This document shows, piece after piece, positions 12,241 through 20,380 of a DNA stretch of 23,031 nt (positions are counted from its first letter, which is position 1; the number at the start of each line of letters is the position of its first letter). The stretch lies in NCBI GenBank assembly GCA_036787835.1, contig DAIQON010000017.1, positions 1 to 23,031 of the forward strand, written 5' to 3'. The position numbers and the translations under genes are program-made. The notes below the pieces were generated by a model, which made no database searches, was not told the DNA's origin, and worked only from the letters and a program-made list of their open reading frames with translations. Source of the stretch: DAIQON01 sp036787835. GTDB lineage: Bacteria; Patescibacteriota; Saccharimonadia; Saccharimonadales; UBA4665.

Positions 12241-13983
12241 ATGAAACTCAAATCAGATATGCCCATTACCTACGCAATGTATGTGCGTAAGTCTACTGAG
12301 GGCGATGATCGACAAGTACACTCAATAGATGACCAGATTGAAGTCTTAACCGACTTAGCGAAACGATACGATATCAATATTAGACCGAGAGACATATATA
12401 ATGAGTCACGATCTGCTAGGAAGCCAGACAATAGGCCAGAGTTTGACCGTCTAATTGAATCAATTCAATCAGGAAAGATTCAAGGCATCGTGGTTTGGAA
12501 ACTAGACCGTTTATCACGTAACCCCACAGAAAGTGGTCTCCTGCAGCAGCTATTACAAGATGGCAAGATTCGTCATATTAGAACCCCTGAGCGTGAGTAT
12601 TATCCCCAAGATAATGCGGTAGTATTTAGCGTAGAAACCAGTATAGGTAATCAGTATGTAAGAGACTTAAGCACCAATGTTAAGCGAGGGATGAGAGCAG
12701 CAGCTAGAAATGGCAGAATAGCTGGGGTCGCTCCAGCTGGCTATATCAATAGACAGGTGGACGAGCGTAAATTCATCGAAAAAGACCAAGAACGATGGCT
12801 ACTCATTCGCAAGGCATTTGATGTCTTTTTATCTGGTAATTATACGGTAATGGAAGTACGTGAGATGCTAGATGAATGGGGCTATATCTCATACAAACGC
12901 TCACCGACTAGTAAGCGTGGTGGTAAACCAATATCCAGAAGTTCGCTCTATTCCATTTTTAATAATCGCCGCTACATGGGTAAGGTTCCACAACCTGACT
13001 ACCCTGATGACCCCGATCACGATGCAGACGGAGATTTTGAGCCAATGATAACTCAACAAGAGTTTGACCGTGTGCAGTCTTTGCTGGGCAATAAAACTCG
13101 AGTTAAAAATGTATCGCAAAAGTTTTTTGAGCTTAAAGGACTACTCAGATGCGGTCATTGTGACTGTGCCGTTACGGCGCACGTTGTACCAAAGAAATTA
13201 AAAGATGGTACTATCAATTACCATACGTATTATCACTGCACAAGAAAGAAAGGTCCTTGCTCGCAAAAAGGTCTACCTGAAGCCAAATTATTTGCTCAGA
13301 TAGATGAATTGCTTGGTCAGTACGAGATCAGTCCAAAACTATACGAGTGGGGTTTGACTGCTATTAAAGACATAGCAAAAGGTGAGATAGCTCAACGTGA
13401 TGATGTTCAGCAGATACAGTTTGCTACCATTGACGAGCTTCAGAAGCAGTTAGACAAGCTTGTTGACCTCGTAACTGATAGTGTAATTAGTTCAGACACT
13501 TACAAACGCAAGGCAGAGCCTCTGGAGGCTGAACTAGCAAAACGTCAGCAAGATCAGCAGAATACTGCCGAACGAGTTAAGAACTGGTATGAAATAATCG
13601 GATTTACACTTGAAAGACTGAACAATGCTACAGAAAACTTCAAGACAGGTGATCTTAATACACGAAGAGACATATTGCTAGCAATAGGTTATAACCCTAC
13701 GCTCCTTAACAAGACCATTAGCATTGACCCTAATCCGTGGTTAATTCCAATAAAAGATAGCTTGCCAGAAATTAAGGCAGAACTGAGTAAGGTTGAAACC
13801 GTTGGCTCAATCAAGAAAAATAAAAGCTCCCTTGATAGGGAGCAGTCACTAGTGTCACTATGGTGCAGCATATGGAAAAAAGTTTTCACTCCATTAGAGA
13901 TGAGTACACCCGATGGAGGGCTATACTTGAAGTACCTTACAGAGAGTATCTATCTATCAAGTAAGTGTTGGTACTTACACTAG
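12241..13983 (+). CDS. Large serine recombinase (integrase) 1
   Basis: The 580-residue protein opens with a resolvase catalytic domain: YAMYVRKSTE with Ser18 as the expected nucleophile, and VVWKLDRLSRN (85-94) with the active-site arginines. A recombinase domain (about 160-290) follows, then a zinc ribbon with Cys304, Cys307, Cys333 and Cys340, and a coiled coil around 395-460. It would catalyse site-specific integration and excision of its element. GAAAGGA precedes the ATG. The attachment-like core TGGTGCAGCAT starts exactly at codon 541. The last 40 residues are therefore probably encoded by DNA on the far side of the junction, and the protein end changes on excision. A minus-strand terminator hairpin lies within its coding sequence at 13826-13843. 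Confidence 0.95.
   Translation: MKLKSDMPITYAMYVRKSTEGDDRQVHSIDDQIEVLTDLAKRYDINIRPRDIYNESRSARKPDNRPEFDRLIESIQSGKIQGIVVWKLDRLSRNPTESGLLQQLLQDGKIRHIRTPEREYYPQDNAVVFSVETSIGNQYVRDLSTNVKRGMRAAARNGRIAGVAPAGYINRQVDERKFIEKDQERWLLIRKAFDVFLSGNYTVMEVREMLDEWGYISYKRSPTSKRGGKPISRSSLYSIFNNRRYMGKVPQPDYPDDPDHDADGDFEPMITQQEFDRVQSLLGNKTRVKNVSQKFFELKGLLRCGHCDCAVTAHVVPKKLKDGTINYHTYYHCTRKKGPCSQKGLPEAKLFAQIDELLGQYEISPKLYEWGLTAIKDIAKGEIAQRDDVQQIQFATIDELQKQLDKLVDLVTDSVISSDTYKRKAEPLEAELAKRQQDQQNTAERVKNWYEIIGFTLERLNNATENFKTGDLNTRRDILLAIGYNPTLLNKTISIDPNPWLIPIKDSLPEIKAELSKVETVGSIKKNKSSLDREQSLVSLWCSIWKKVFTPLEMSTPDGGLYLKYLTESIYLSSKCWYLH
13815..13843 (-). terminator. Minus-strand terminator inside the 3' end of recombinase 1
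   Basis: Stem GCTCCC/GGGAGC with a six-base loop. The AAAAATAAAA to its left gives a U-rich tail on the minus strand. It would stop transcription entering the recombinase gene from the right. A homologous hairpin is at 2148-2163. Confidence 0.65.
13861..13871. repeat. Attachment-like core in recombinase 1
   Basis: TGGTGCAGCAT is identical to the first 11 bases of the copies at 113, 2182 and 2852. The left flank (AGTGTCACTA) resembles the flank of copy 2. The right flank is unrelated to the other copies, as expected if this is the integrase-side junction with host or neighbouring-element DNA. Confidence 0.65.
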
Positions 13984-14054
13984 TAATATATAAGACCGTG
14001 TCGCACCGCTTTGTGTATGGTTGATAGATTTATTAAGAGTTCGTGATGAGTGTT

Positions 14055-14084
14055 TTGTCACCATGTATCTAATCTAATTATAAC
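14055..14084 (+). promoter_or_regulatory. Candidate promoter for the 14125 gene
   Basis: TTGTCA (14055-14060) and TATAAC (14079-14084) are separated by 18 bp. A TATAAT at 14109-14114 lies too close to the ribosome binding site to serve as its -10. Confidence 0.35.
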
Positions 14085-14124
14085 ATTTTGGGCTTTTGCT
14101 CTCCTCTATATAATAGGAAGCAGT

Positions 14125-15021
14125 ATGGTACAGATAGCAAAACTCACCGACGTAAACCCAAGCCACCAAGGATCAACACTTTATATCAAACAGGGCGATA
14201 AATACTTTCCTGCATTAAGGATTGAAGTACGTGGCAATACTGCTTTCAAGCTGGAAGAAGCTCAAGCGTACAACGCACAGAGTAAGCCTTATATACCCGA
14301 TTCTGACAAATCGGTGTTCATTAAACCACCTATTCTTGGCGGGCTGTATGAGACAAATGTTGAAGCCAAGAAATTCAGTCGCTTACAAGGACGTGTCACG
14401 GTTGATGGTAATGGCGGGACTAAGATTTTTCAGCCGTACCTTTCGTGGCATGGTGGTCAAGGTGGCAAAGACTTGAAGCCATCAAAAGGTGAAATTAGTC
14501 TTAGAGGACTGAACCATAAAGGAGATAAAACACGACATACCTTTAATAGCTCAGAAGCCATTGCTAAAGATAGTTTCGCTGGGAACTACAACCCTATCGC
14601 ATGTGTTACTTTCCCACGTACCACTAATTCTTTTCCAGCGAGTGTTGCACTATCAGACCTCTACAGAGCAGTGGACGGCGTTCCGTATGACGATACAAAA
14701 TTTACTGTTTCAAATATGCTGGAAGAACGACATGACATAGTGGTCGACTACTCTTCAATAGCAGATGCAGGTATGTCTGTAATCGTTTGCGTACACAATC
14801 CATCGCCATTACATAGATCAAGATTTGGTGATAGTGAACGTTCAAAATGGATGTATGAGCCTATAACTTACACACTATTTAACGATATTGCACTTGCTTG
14901 CAGCCTCATCTTTGTTAGAACAAATGTAGAGGTTGTATTAGATGATGCACCAATCATATTTACTGGCTACTCGTTGTCAGGACAGGATGATATTGCATTT
15001 GCAGCATTTAAGGTTAAGTAG
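14125..15021 (+). CDS. Hypothetical protein, 298 aa
   Basis: I do not recognise this protein. The start at 14125 is chosen because AGGAAG lies just before it; an in-frame GTG at 14050 has no ribosome binding site and would add an unconvincing hydrophobic N-terminus. It is predicted to be soluble and rich in beta strand, glycine and aromatic residues (GGTKIFQPYLSWHGGQGGKD near 95-115), without transmembrane segments or an obvious catalytic signature. It is the first gene right of the recombinase 1 junction and converges on the RX4H gene ending at 15033, only 11 bp away. Confidence 0.65.
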   Translation: MVQIAKLTDVNPSHQGSTLYIKQGDKYFPALRIEVRGNTAFKLEEAQAYNAQSKPYIPDSDKSVFIKPPILGGLYETNVEAKKFSRLQGRVTVDGNGGTKIFQPYLSWHGGQGGKDLKPSKGEISLRGLNHKGDKTRHTFNSSEAIAKDSFAGNYNPIACVTFPRTTNSFPASVALSDLYRAVDGVPYDDTKFTVSNMLEERHDIVVDYSSIADAGMSVIVCVHNPSPLHRSRFGDSERSKWMYEPITYTLFNDIALACSLIFVRTNVEVVLDDAPIIFTGYSLSGQDDIAFAAFKVK

Positions 15022-15032
15022 ATACTTAACGA

Positions 15033-16211
15033 CTAGCTATTTAATCTATCTTGGAGTTTCTTAATCAAACTAGCTAAATTTTTATCAGCTAGAGACTCAA
15101 GGGTGAGTAATTCATCCCCAGAACGCATCACTTGAGTAATGCTTTTGAAGTCAACAATGAAAAGCTTACTTTCCTCAGATAATAAGCCGTGTCTCATACG
15201 GTCAGGCATATCGTTAAATGCGGCAAATTTATGTAAAGGAGTGTAAGAAAACTTTGATTCATCATCTACTTTAGTAGCTGCTTTCTGACCTGATAAATAT
15301 CCCTTTTGTAATTCACTTGCCCGATAGACCATATAAACGTACTTGGACGGTCTAATCTCTCCACTCAAAGCTGTCTCCATAATATGAGACATGGAACTTG
15401 CTAACATGTGCACATCTTGGTTTTTCATTAGTATTTGACCGTGAGACTGGATGCTGCGTGTTCCAATCCAGTAATCTAGCTCTTCTTTTACATCTTCAAC
15501 ACTTCGTGCCTCACCATTGCCATCTAGTAAGCCAAACTTTTCCGCAATAACACTTGGCTTATTCTTCTTGTAGGTGTTTGTGGCTGTATCCTTGAGACGT
15601 TTTTTACTTTCATCATCTATTAGATTAGCCTGGTCTATAAGTTCATGGACTTCTTTTCGTTTTTGTTTTGTATCCAGCACACGAGGTGGATCGCTGGCAT
15701 ACAATCTTTCAACTGCTCCCCATAATTGTCCTATTTTTTCGCCATCATTTTCTTCGTTGTTGGCAAGCCTACTCAATCGGAGTGCATCTAGCAACTTTTC
15801 ATTTCTGTCAGCTACCGTTCGTTCATATCTTACTTTGATCTCGTCAAAATCCGTAAAATTTATAGCGTGCCGATTAGTGGAGCGATGAGAGGTCATTTGC
15901 CTAGATTGCATCTCTAACGTCTCTGGTAATAATCGCAACCCAGTACCACTTTTCTGGAAAGTAATAACATCTAACAATGTCTGCAAATCTTCTTCTGCTG
16001 CTACAAACCTATCCGAATATGAATCATGTCCGTATGAAGTTTCACCATCTTCTTGCCTGATTACTTGGTCCTCATAGGTAAAGCTCACTCTGACAACATC
16101 ATCTGACACCTTGTTAAAGCTATAAATCCCAATCGAAAAATCCCAACCCTCACCAAAATGATCTTCGTTATCAGTAAGCTCTATATCTATTGAGCAGGTT
16201 ACATTATCCAA
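15033..16211 (-). CDS. RX4H-motif (HEPN-like) protein, last gene of a four-gene operon
   Basis: A 392-residue soluble protein. A central helical region (about 138-260) has LSRLANNEENDGEKIGQLWG as a first helix pair, ending in DYWIGTRSIQSHGQ. There Arg252 and His257 make an RX4H motif with the aromatic-x-x-x-x-R...HG context of Apea-like HEPN domains. A highly charged helical linker lies between these parts. The N-terminal 90 residues are beta-rich and the C-terminal 120 unrecognised. Its start overlaps the hydrolase gene by 8 bp, so it belongs to the same transcript. An RNase role is inferred from the motif only. Confidence 0.5.
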   Translation of the reverse strand: MDNVTCSIDIELTDNEDHFGEGWDFSIGIYSFNKVSDDVVRVSFTYEDQVIRQEDGETSYGHDSYSDRFVAAEEDLQTLLDVITFQKSGTGLRLLPETLEMQSRQMTSHRSTNRHAINFTDFDEIKVRYERTVADRNEKLLDALRLSRLANNEENDGEKIGQLWGAVERLYASDPPRVLDTKQKRKEVHELIDQANLIDDESKKRLKDTATNTYKKNKPSVIAEKFGLLDGNGEARSVEDVKEELDYWIGTRSIQSHGQILMKNQDVHMLASSMSHIMETALSGEIRPSKYVYMVYRASELQKGYLSGQKAATKVDDESKFSYTPLHKFAAFNDMPDRMRHGLLSEESKLFIVDFKSITQVMRSGDELLTLESLADKNLASLIKKLQDRLNS

Positions 16212-16782
16212 TTATTTCCTCTACAAGTTCTGGGAACTCAACCGTATTCAGATTCTCATAACAGAAGTGACCATAATCGTGGAACTCTTTATAGTCGATA
16301 TTCTTAACCTTGTCTCGGATAATCTGAACGGACTTGTGTATGGTTTCTTGGTCGTTATCAGAATTAAAAATAGTAACGCCAGCCGTTCTACTTACTAGGT
16401 CAGGGTCAATTTCGAACTCGAAGAAGTCAGCCGTATCAGAAACAGGATTGTTTTCAGGATTTAGCCAAGGTGCTACTAATACTACCTTGCCAACTTTTTT
16501 ATCCTTATTCTCACTTAACCAACGGACTAAAAATCCACCGCCACAGCTATGTCCAACCAATACTGTTTCGGGGGTAATATCAAACTTTTCAAACTCTCGC
16601 TTCCATACATCGTAACGAGGTGAGTATGGTTTTGGCGGTTCAATGGCAACCGCAAACACATCATTTATCTGTAGCTGCTTAGATAACCAAGGAAACCAAT
16701 GGTTATTGCTGTTGGTGGGGTATTTTGGATCATAATACTCGTCTTTGTCGGGACGACCAGGGACTAGGATTGCATTTTTCAT
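16204..16782 (-). CDS. RBBP9/YdeN-like alpha/beta serine hydrolase
   Basis: The 192-residue protein has the short RBBP9-type fold. The N-terminal strand AILVPGR is followed by a nucleophile elbow GHSCGG with Ser79, the strand VVLVAPW, an acidic FNSDND near 139-144 and DYGHF with His172, giving a complete Ser-Asp-His triad. Length matches the family (about 180-200 aa). These enzymes are cytosolic esterases or peptidase-like hydrolases with unknown natural substrates. It overlaps the upstream SGNH gene by 4 bp and the downstream RX4H gene by 8 bp. Confidence 0.85.
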   Translation of the reverse strand: MKNAILVPGRPDKDEYYDPKYPTNSNNHWFPWLSKQLQINDVFAVAIEPPKPYSPRYDVWKREFEKFDITPETVLVGHSCGGGFLVRWLSENKDKKVGKVVLVAPWLNPENNPVSDTADFFEFEIDPDLVSRTAGVTIFNSDNDQETIHKSVQIIRDKVKNIDYKEFHDYGHFCYENLNTVEFPELVEEIIG

Positions 16783-17450
16783 TTGATAAGTTCCTCGACT
16801 ATTCTTGCAAAATTATCTGCTAAGTTCTTGTGCGATTGCATATCTAGGTGACAACCGTCATCGCCAGTCTTAGTTATTGGTGCAACGTCAAAGAATGCAC
16901 AACCAGTTTCTTCGGCTACACGCTTAATCGGAGCTGCAAATTGCTGTGATTTATGTGCAGATATTTCATCGTAAACGCCAGGCTTTGGCATACTCTCAAC
17001 AAACTTCGGTGCATTATAGTCCATATAAGCAGGACTGACTAAGACGATTTTTGGTCGCTTCAAACTCCTGTCTTGGCAGTACTTATCAACGTATTCTGGG
17101 TACTGCCTTAACGCTTGTGCCACGTCTTCGGCAGAACGGTCATACATGGTCTTTAGGTCATTTGTGCCGAGCATAACGATGATAATATCTAGTGGCATAT
17201 GGCTATCAACACAAGCCTTGAAATAAACCAAACCATTACGACTAGGTTTATCTGGGTTGTAATGCTCTAGGTCTGTTGTGCGACCGCCCAAGCCTTCTTC
17301 AATGATGTAATAGCTGTCGCCAAGCTGCTTTTGCAGTAAACCCGTCCAGCGTTCATCTGCTGCAAAACGTCCACTACGGTCTGGTTTAGTGCCGTTTGTA
17401 TTAGAGTCGCCGTAACAAAGTACTTTTATAGCTTGTGGGTTTGTATTCAT
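16779..17450 (-). CDS. SGNH/GDSL-family hydrolase
   Basis: The 223-residue protein carries all four SGNH blocks: CYGDSNTNG with Ser16 (block I), EEGLGGRTT with Gly54 (block II), MLGTNDLK with Asn97 (block III) and DDGCHLD with Asp198 and His201 (block V). It is similar in layout to arylesterase-type GDSL hydrolases. It has no signal peptide, so it acts in the cytoplasm, probably on an ester or acetyl group of a small molecule. The ATG overlaps the stop of the HAD-like gene (TAATG). Confidence 0.88.
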   Translation of the reverse strand: MNTNPQAIKVLCYGDSNTNGTKPDRSGRFAADERWTGLLQKQLGDSYYIIEEGLGGRTTDLEHYNPDKPSRNGLVYFKACVDSHMPLDIIIVMLGTNDLKTMYDRSAEDVAQALRQYPEYVDKYCQDRSLKRPKIVLVSPAYMDYNAPKFVESMPKPGVYDEISAHKSQQFAAPIKRVAEETGCAFFDVAPITKTGDDGCHLDMQSHKNLADNFARIVEELIK

Positions 17451-17833
17451 TACAGGTTTCCGTCCAAAAACTTCTTTAGTGCGTCCATATCTTCTTTTGT
17501 ATGGTCATAGAAATATGTAGTAATGCCAACTGATTGAGCATTCTTAGCCGCTTCAGCATTGTGTTCAAAATATACTACGTCTTCAGCACTAAGACCGTAC
17601 TTCTCAAGTAATATCTTGAAGTATTCTGGGTCTGTTTTTTCGGGGTTATGTTTCAACGTAAACACTTCATAAGGAACTTGGTCTAGCTTGAAATGCTTAA
17701 ACTGTTCGTCATTAGCACCCGTCAGAACTAGCTTGTTATTTGGATAGCTTTCCAACAACTCATGCATTGGTTGAAGTATACTGCCATCTTCAAGCACATA
17801 ACCATTTATTGCGTCTACTAGAATTGTTTTCAT
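17450..17833 (-). CDS. HAD-like protein with degenerate catalytic motifs, 127 aa
   Basis: The start at 17833 (MKTILVDAINGYV) gives a normal HAD beginning; a longer in-frame start at 18001 adds about 56 residues unlike the family. The order strand plus Asp7, LVLTGA (Thr38), a lysine region (HNPEKTDP) and VVYFEHNAEAAKNAQSVGI is that of a HAD phosphatase without a large cap. Two key positions differ: the second aspartate of motif I is isoleucine (DAING), and the motif IV acidic pair is FEHN. It may be inactive or altered in chemistry. It has no Shine-Dalgarno, and a TATTAT-like box lies close to the ATG, so translation may be nearly leaderless. It heads the operon. Confidence 0.7.
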   Translation of the reverse strand: MKTILVDAINGYVLEDGSILQPMHELLESYPNNKLVLTGANDEQFKHFKLDQVPYEVFTLKHNPEKTDPEYFKILLEKYGLSAEDVVYFEHNAEAAKNAQSVGITTYFYDHTKEDMDALKKFLDGNL

Positions 17834-18111
17834 AGTAATATAATAACAGGGAAAAACAGCAAATTCCACAGGGACAGCATAAATACCCACATCAACCCCG
17901 AAACACGCTCTAAACGTCTCTAAATGCGTTACAGAGGGTATATTTAACAGGGATAGTCGTTCACTTTTGTCTGAATAATTTTCGCTAGGTTCTAATCCCA
18001 AGAATTTTCCTGATATTTTTACCCCTCAACGCCATTTTCCGCCGTACATTATCCTTACCTTGTCTGACACCTAAACCCTAAAGGAACTGAGTGAAAGCGT
18101 GCAAGTTTTCG

Positions 18112-18357
18112 TTACATTGTCCGATAAGTTCCAGAACATAAATGACACAAAACAAACGAGTTCTGATTTTCGTATGCTGCGATTATCTTCTCAGTAAACA
18201 ATGGTTCGGTATTTAAGTAGCGATAGAATGTGTCTCTACTTACCTTGGCGTAACGACAAGCGTCAGTTACATTGTAATTATTCTGAATAGCGTCAGCTAT
18301 TTTATCCATCGTACCGATAGTTATTTTTGGTGGTCTACCATTTGATTTTTTAATCAT
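18112..18357 (-). CDS. Small helix-turn-helix protein, 81 aa
   Basis: The sequence GRPPKITIGTMDKIADAIQN followed by VTDACRYAKVSRDTFYRYL is a homeodomain-like helix-turn-helix of the kind found in terminase small subunits and transposase-like regulators. GGAGG just upstream favours the second of two adjacent ATGs (18357) over the one at 18360. The last 15 residues look unlike the family and end near a 10-bp sequence repeated at 20340. The gene is divergent from the strong promoter of the recombinase 2 operon and could repress it. Confidence 0.7.
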   Translation of the reverse strand: MIKKSNGRPPKITIGTMDKIADAIQNNYNVTDACRYAKVSRDTFYRYLNTEPLFTEKIIAAYENQNSFVLCHLCSGTYRTM

Positions 18358-18420
18358 CATTCCTCCTTTTGTTTTTTCTGCGTTACCTCTCTTTTATTAT
18401 CTCAAAAACAGCATTTCAAC

Positions 18421-18449
18421 TTGACAATGCTTATGTTAAAGCGTATAAT
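18421..18449 (+). promoter_or_regulatory. Consensus sigma-70 promoter of the recombinase 2 operon
   Basis: TTGACA (18421-18426), an exact 17-bp spacer and TATAAT (18444-18449) match the bacterial consensus perfectly. The leader contains a perfect hairpin CTCGATA-ACT-TATCGAG at 18535-18551 and a smaller CATCG/CGATG stem at 18513-18527. A perfect promoter usually needs repression; the divergent HTH gene is the natural candidate. Confidence 0.8.
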
Positions 18450-18525
18450 TAGAAGTACGATAGTGAGTGCAGTAGTGCCAGAGTACGTATAGGCATTACG
18501 TAAGACCCGTCGCATCGGCTAGTCG

Positions 18526-18825
18526 ATGTTAGTACTCGATAACTTATCGAGACAAGCATTAGGCTACTCGATGAACGATTTATCAAATCTTCATCAAGAA
18601 TCAAACCCACACCAAGAGGCGGCGGGTAATTTTGTCGTTCCTACAGAAAGGACGGAAGAGTCCTCTCTATTAAGTACGCCTGAAAAATCACAGACTTCAA
18701 CTTCATTAGAATTAACGCCTGTGCAGCAGAGGAAAAAGGATGCTTTGGAATTAGCAGAACTAATTTATAAAATATATAATGAAGATTGTCCAGCATTAAC
18801 AAATAAGGAAGATGGAAATGTCTAA
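18526..18825 (+). CDS. Small hypothetical protein upstream of recombinase 2, 99 aa
   Basis: Unrecognised. The middle is low-complexity and rich in Ser, Thr, Glu and Gln (residues 20-65), and the end is a predicted helix (TPVQQRKKDALELAELIYKI). Two starts are possible, 18526 and 18571 (residue 16), neither with a strong ribosome binding site. A hairpin in the message (18535-18551) lies between them. The stop overlaps the recombinase start by 8 bp, so translation is coupled. It may be a recombination directionality factor or regulator, a guess based on position only. Confidence 0.5.
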   Translation: MLVLDNLSRQALGYSMNDLSNLHQESNPHQEAAGNFVVPTERTEESSLLSTPEKSQTSTSLELTPVQQRKKDALELAELIYKIYNEDCPALTNKEDGNV

Positions 18826-20380
18826 AAAAGTACTAGCAATAGCTAATTGTCGTGTGTCATCAGACGAACAACTACTTAATAATAGTCTGAAAAGGCAGAG
18901 AGATTCAGTGATAGAAGCCGCAGATCGCCTAAACGCCATTATTCCAGACGATGGATGGTGGTCGGGCAGCGTCAGTAGTAAGGCGGGTACAAACATAACC
19001 CGTAAAGACTTGCAGGAAATGTTAGATTACTGCAAAAAGAATAAACACGTGAAGTACGCCATTTTTGATGAGTATGACCGTTACATGAGAAGTGTCAATG
19101 AAGGACCCTATTTTGAGGTATTGTTTCAACAACTAGGTGTCAAGGTATGGTATGCATCAGAGTCCGATGCATTTAACGGTGATGATGCTATGGCTAAATT
19201 TATGCGTTCAATGAGTGCTTTCAAAGCAGAGGGCAGCAATGAAGAACGTCAGAGGAAGTCTATATCTGGTCAAACAAGTGCCCTAAAAGATGGTCGCTAT
19301 CCATTCCACCCGAAAGCTGGTTACATGCGTGGTACGAACAAAGCAGTGCCTGATGTCCACCCCGTCAGAGGTCCTGCATTACGTGAAGCGTTAATCCGCA
19401 TAGTGGAGCATATCGTAACACCAACGGATGGGCTGATTGAGCTAAACAAAGGTGACTACACATTAGAACGTGCACCATTAAAGATGGACAAGTTCCGTAA
19501 GATAGCAACTGATCCATTTTATGCTGGAATCGTCGAGATTAACCAACAGGTCAAAGTTCGCAATGAGGGTGGGGTGCATGAACCGCTCATTACACTAGAG
19601 CAACACCAGGAACTAATAAGGATATTTGAAGCAAAAAAGAAAACTCAGACTGGTCCACGCAAAAACGGCAATCCAAAATTCCCACTTAACCGCATAACCA
19701 TGCACGACACCTGCTTAGAATTAAAAAACAAAGGCAAGTTCGTTGGTTTCGATCACGGGAATGGTAAAAACGCTAATCTTGTCTACGAAAAATATCGTTG
19801 TCGTTCGTGCGGATTCTATCTTACTCGTGGAGAGTTGCACCCAAAAGTTATTCAACTCTTTAACAGCAACCCTATCACCGATGCTGGCACTAAAGACCTC
19901 ATTGAAGCACTCGATATTGTCTGGAAAAAGAAAGAAGCTCAAGCCAGACAAGACAGTGTCCGCATCAGTCAGAAAATAAAGCTACTCGGTAATGATATAG
20001 ACAATCGTGCTATTGCAGCGATTGACCTGTCAAATATCAAAATAAAGCCTGAAATACTCGCAAACATAGAGAAAATGAAGATTCAAGTTGAAGACTTAAA
20101 AGAAGAATTGTCTGTTCTAGAGCAAAAGATGGATTCTGACAAAGATAAATTTCTCAAGTTTGCTTTTAACTTTGCTAACAATATGGGTGATAACTTTATG
20201 ACCATAACAGATGAGAATCGTGAAAAGTGTAAACAAATCGTTTTCCCTGCTGGTTTTTACATGGATGCTGACAAAAATGTTTACACCCCCGAAATAAGCC
20301 CTCTCATCACCTTACAGACAAAGAAAAAGGACACCGAAGTGTCCGATAATGCTCGTATGGTGCGGGTGACGGGACTCTAA
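18818..20380 (+). CDS. Large serine recombinase (integrase) 2, ending inside tRNA-Gly
   Basis: The 520-residue protein has a resolvase-type N-terminus, AIANCRVSSDEQ, with Ser14 as probable nucleophile, and IFDEYDRYMRS for the active-site arginines. A recombinase domain (about 145-270) follows, then a Cys-containing ribbon (HDTCLEL...RCRSCGFYL) and a coiled coil near 410-450. The start at 18818 has AAGGA eight bases upstream; an ATG at 18812 is too close. The last seven codons and the stop are read through the CCA end, acceptor and T-arm of tRNA-Gly on the other strand. This is the classic sign of an element integrated at a tRNA 3' end. It is only distantly similar to recombinase 1. Confidence 0.93.
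   Translation: MSKKVLAIANCRVSSDEQLLNNSLKRQRDSVIEAADRLNAIIPDDGWWSGSVSSKAGTNITRKDLQEMLDYCKKNKHVKYAIFDEYDRYMRSVNEGPYFEVLFQQLGVKVWYASESDAFNGDDAMAKFMRSMSAFKAEGSNEERQRKSISGQTSALKDGRYPFHPKAGYMRGTNKAVPDVHPVRGPALREALIRIVEHIVTPTDGLIELNKGDYTLERAPLKMDKFRKIATDPFYAGIVEINQQVKVRNEGGVHEPLITLEQHQELIRIFEAKKKTQTGPRKNGNPKFPLNRITMHDTCLELKNKGKFVGFDHGNGKNANLVYEKYRCRSCGFYLTRGELHPKVIQLFNSNPITDAGTKDLIEALDIVWKKKEAQARQDSVRISQKIKLLGNDIDNRAIAAIDLSNIKIKPEILANIEKMKIQVEDLKEELSVLEQKMDSDKDKFLKFAFNFANNMGDNFMTITDENREKCKQIVFPAGFYMDADKNVYTPEISPLITLQTKKKDTEVSDNARMVRVTGL
20321..20344 (-). terminator. UUCG-loop terminator of the tRNA transcript
   Basis: On the minus strand the sequence reads GGACAC-TTCG-GTGTCC and then TTTTTCTT. That is a six-pair stem capped by a stable UUCG tetraloop with a U-run, 14 bp past the tRNA-Gly CCA end. 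It lies within the coding sequence of recombinase 2, so the element must carry its own terminator for the tRNA. Confidence 0.8.

Noticed and set aside
14050..14124. Upstream GTG start for the 298-residue protein
   Set aside because: No ribosome binding site there, whereas AGGAAG precedes 14125.
17834..18001. N-terminal extension of the HAD-like protein
   Set aside because: The family starts at the MKTILVDA strand, and the extra residues look non-coding.
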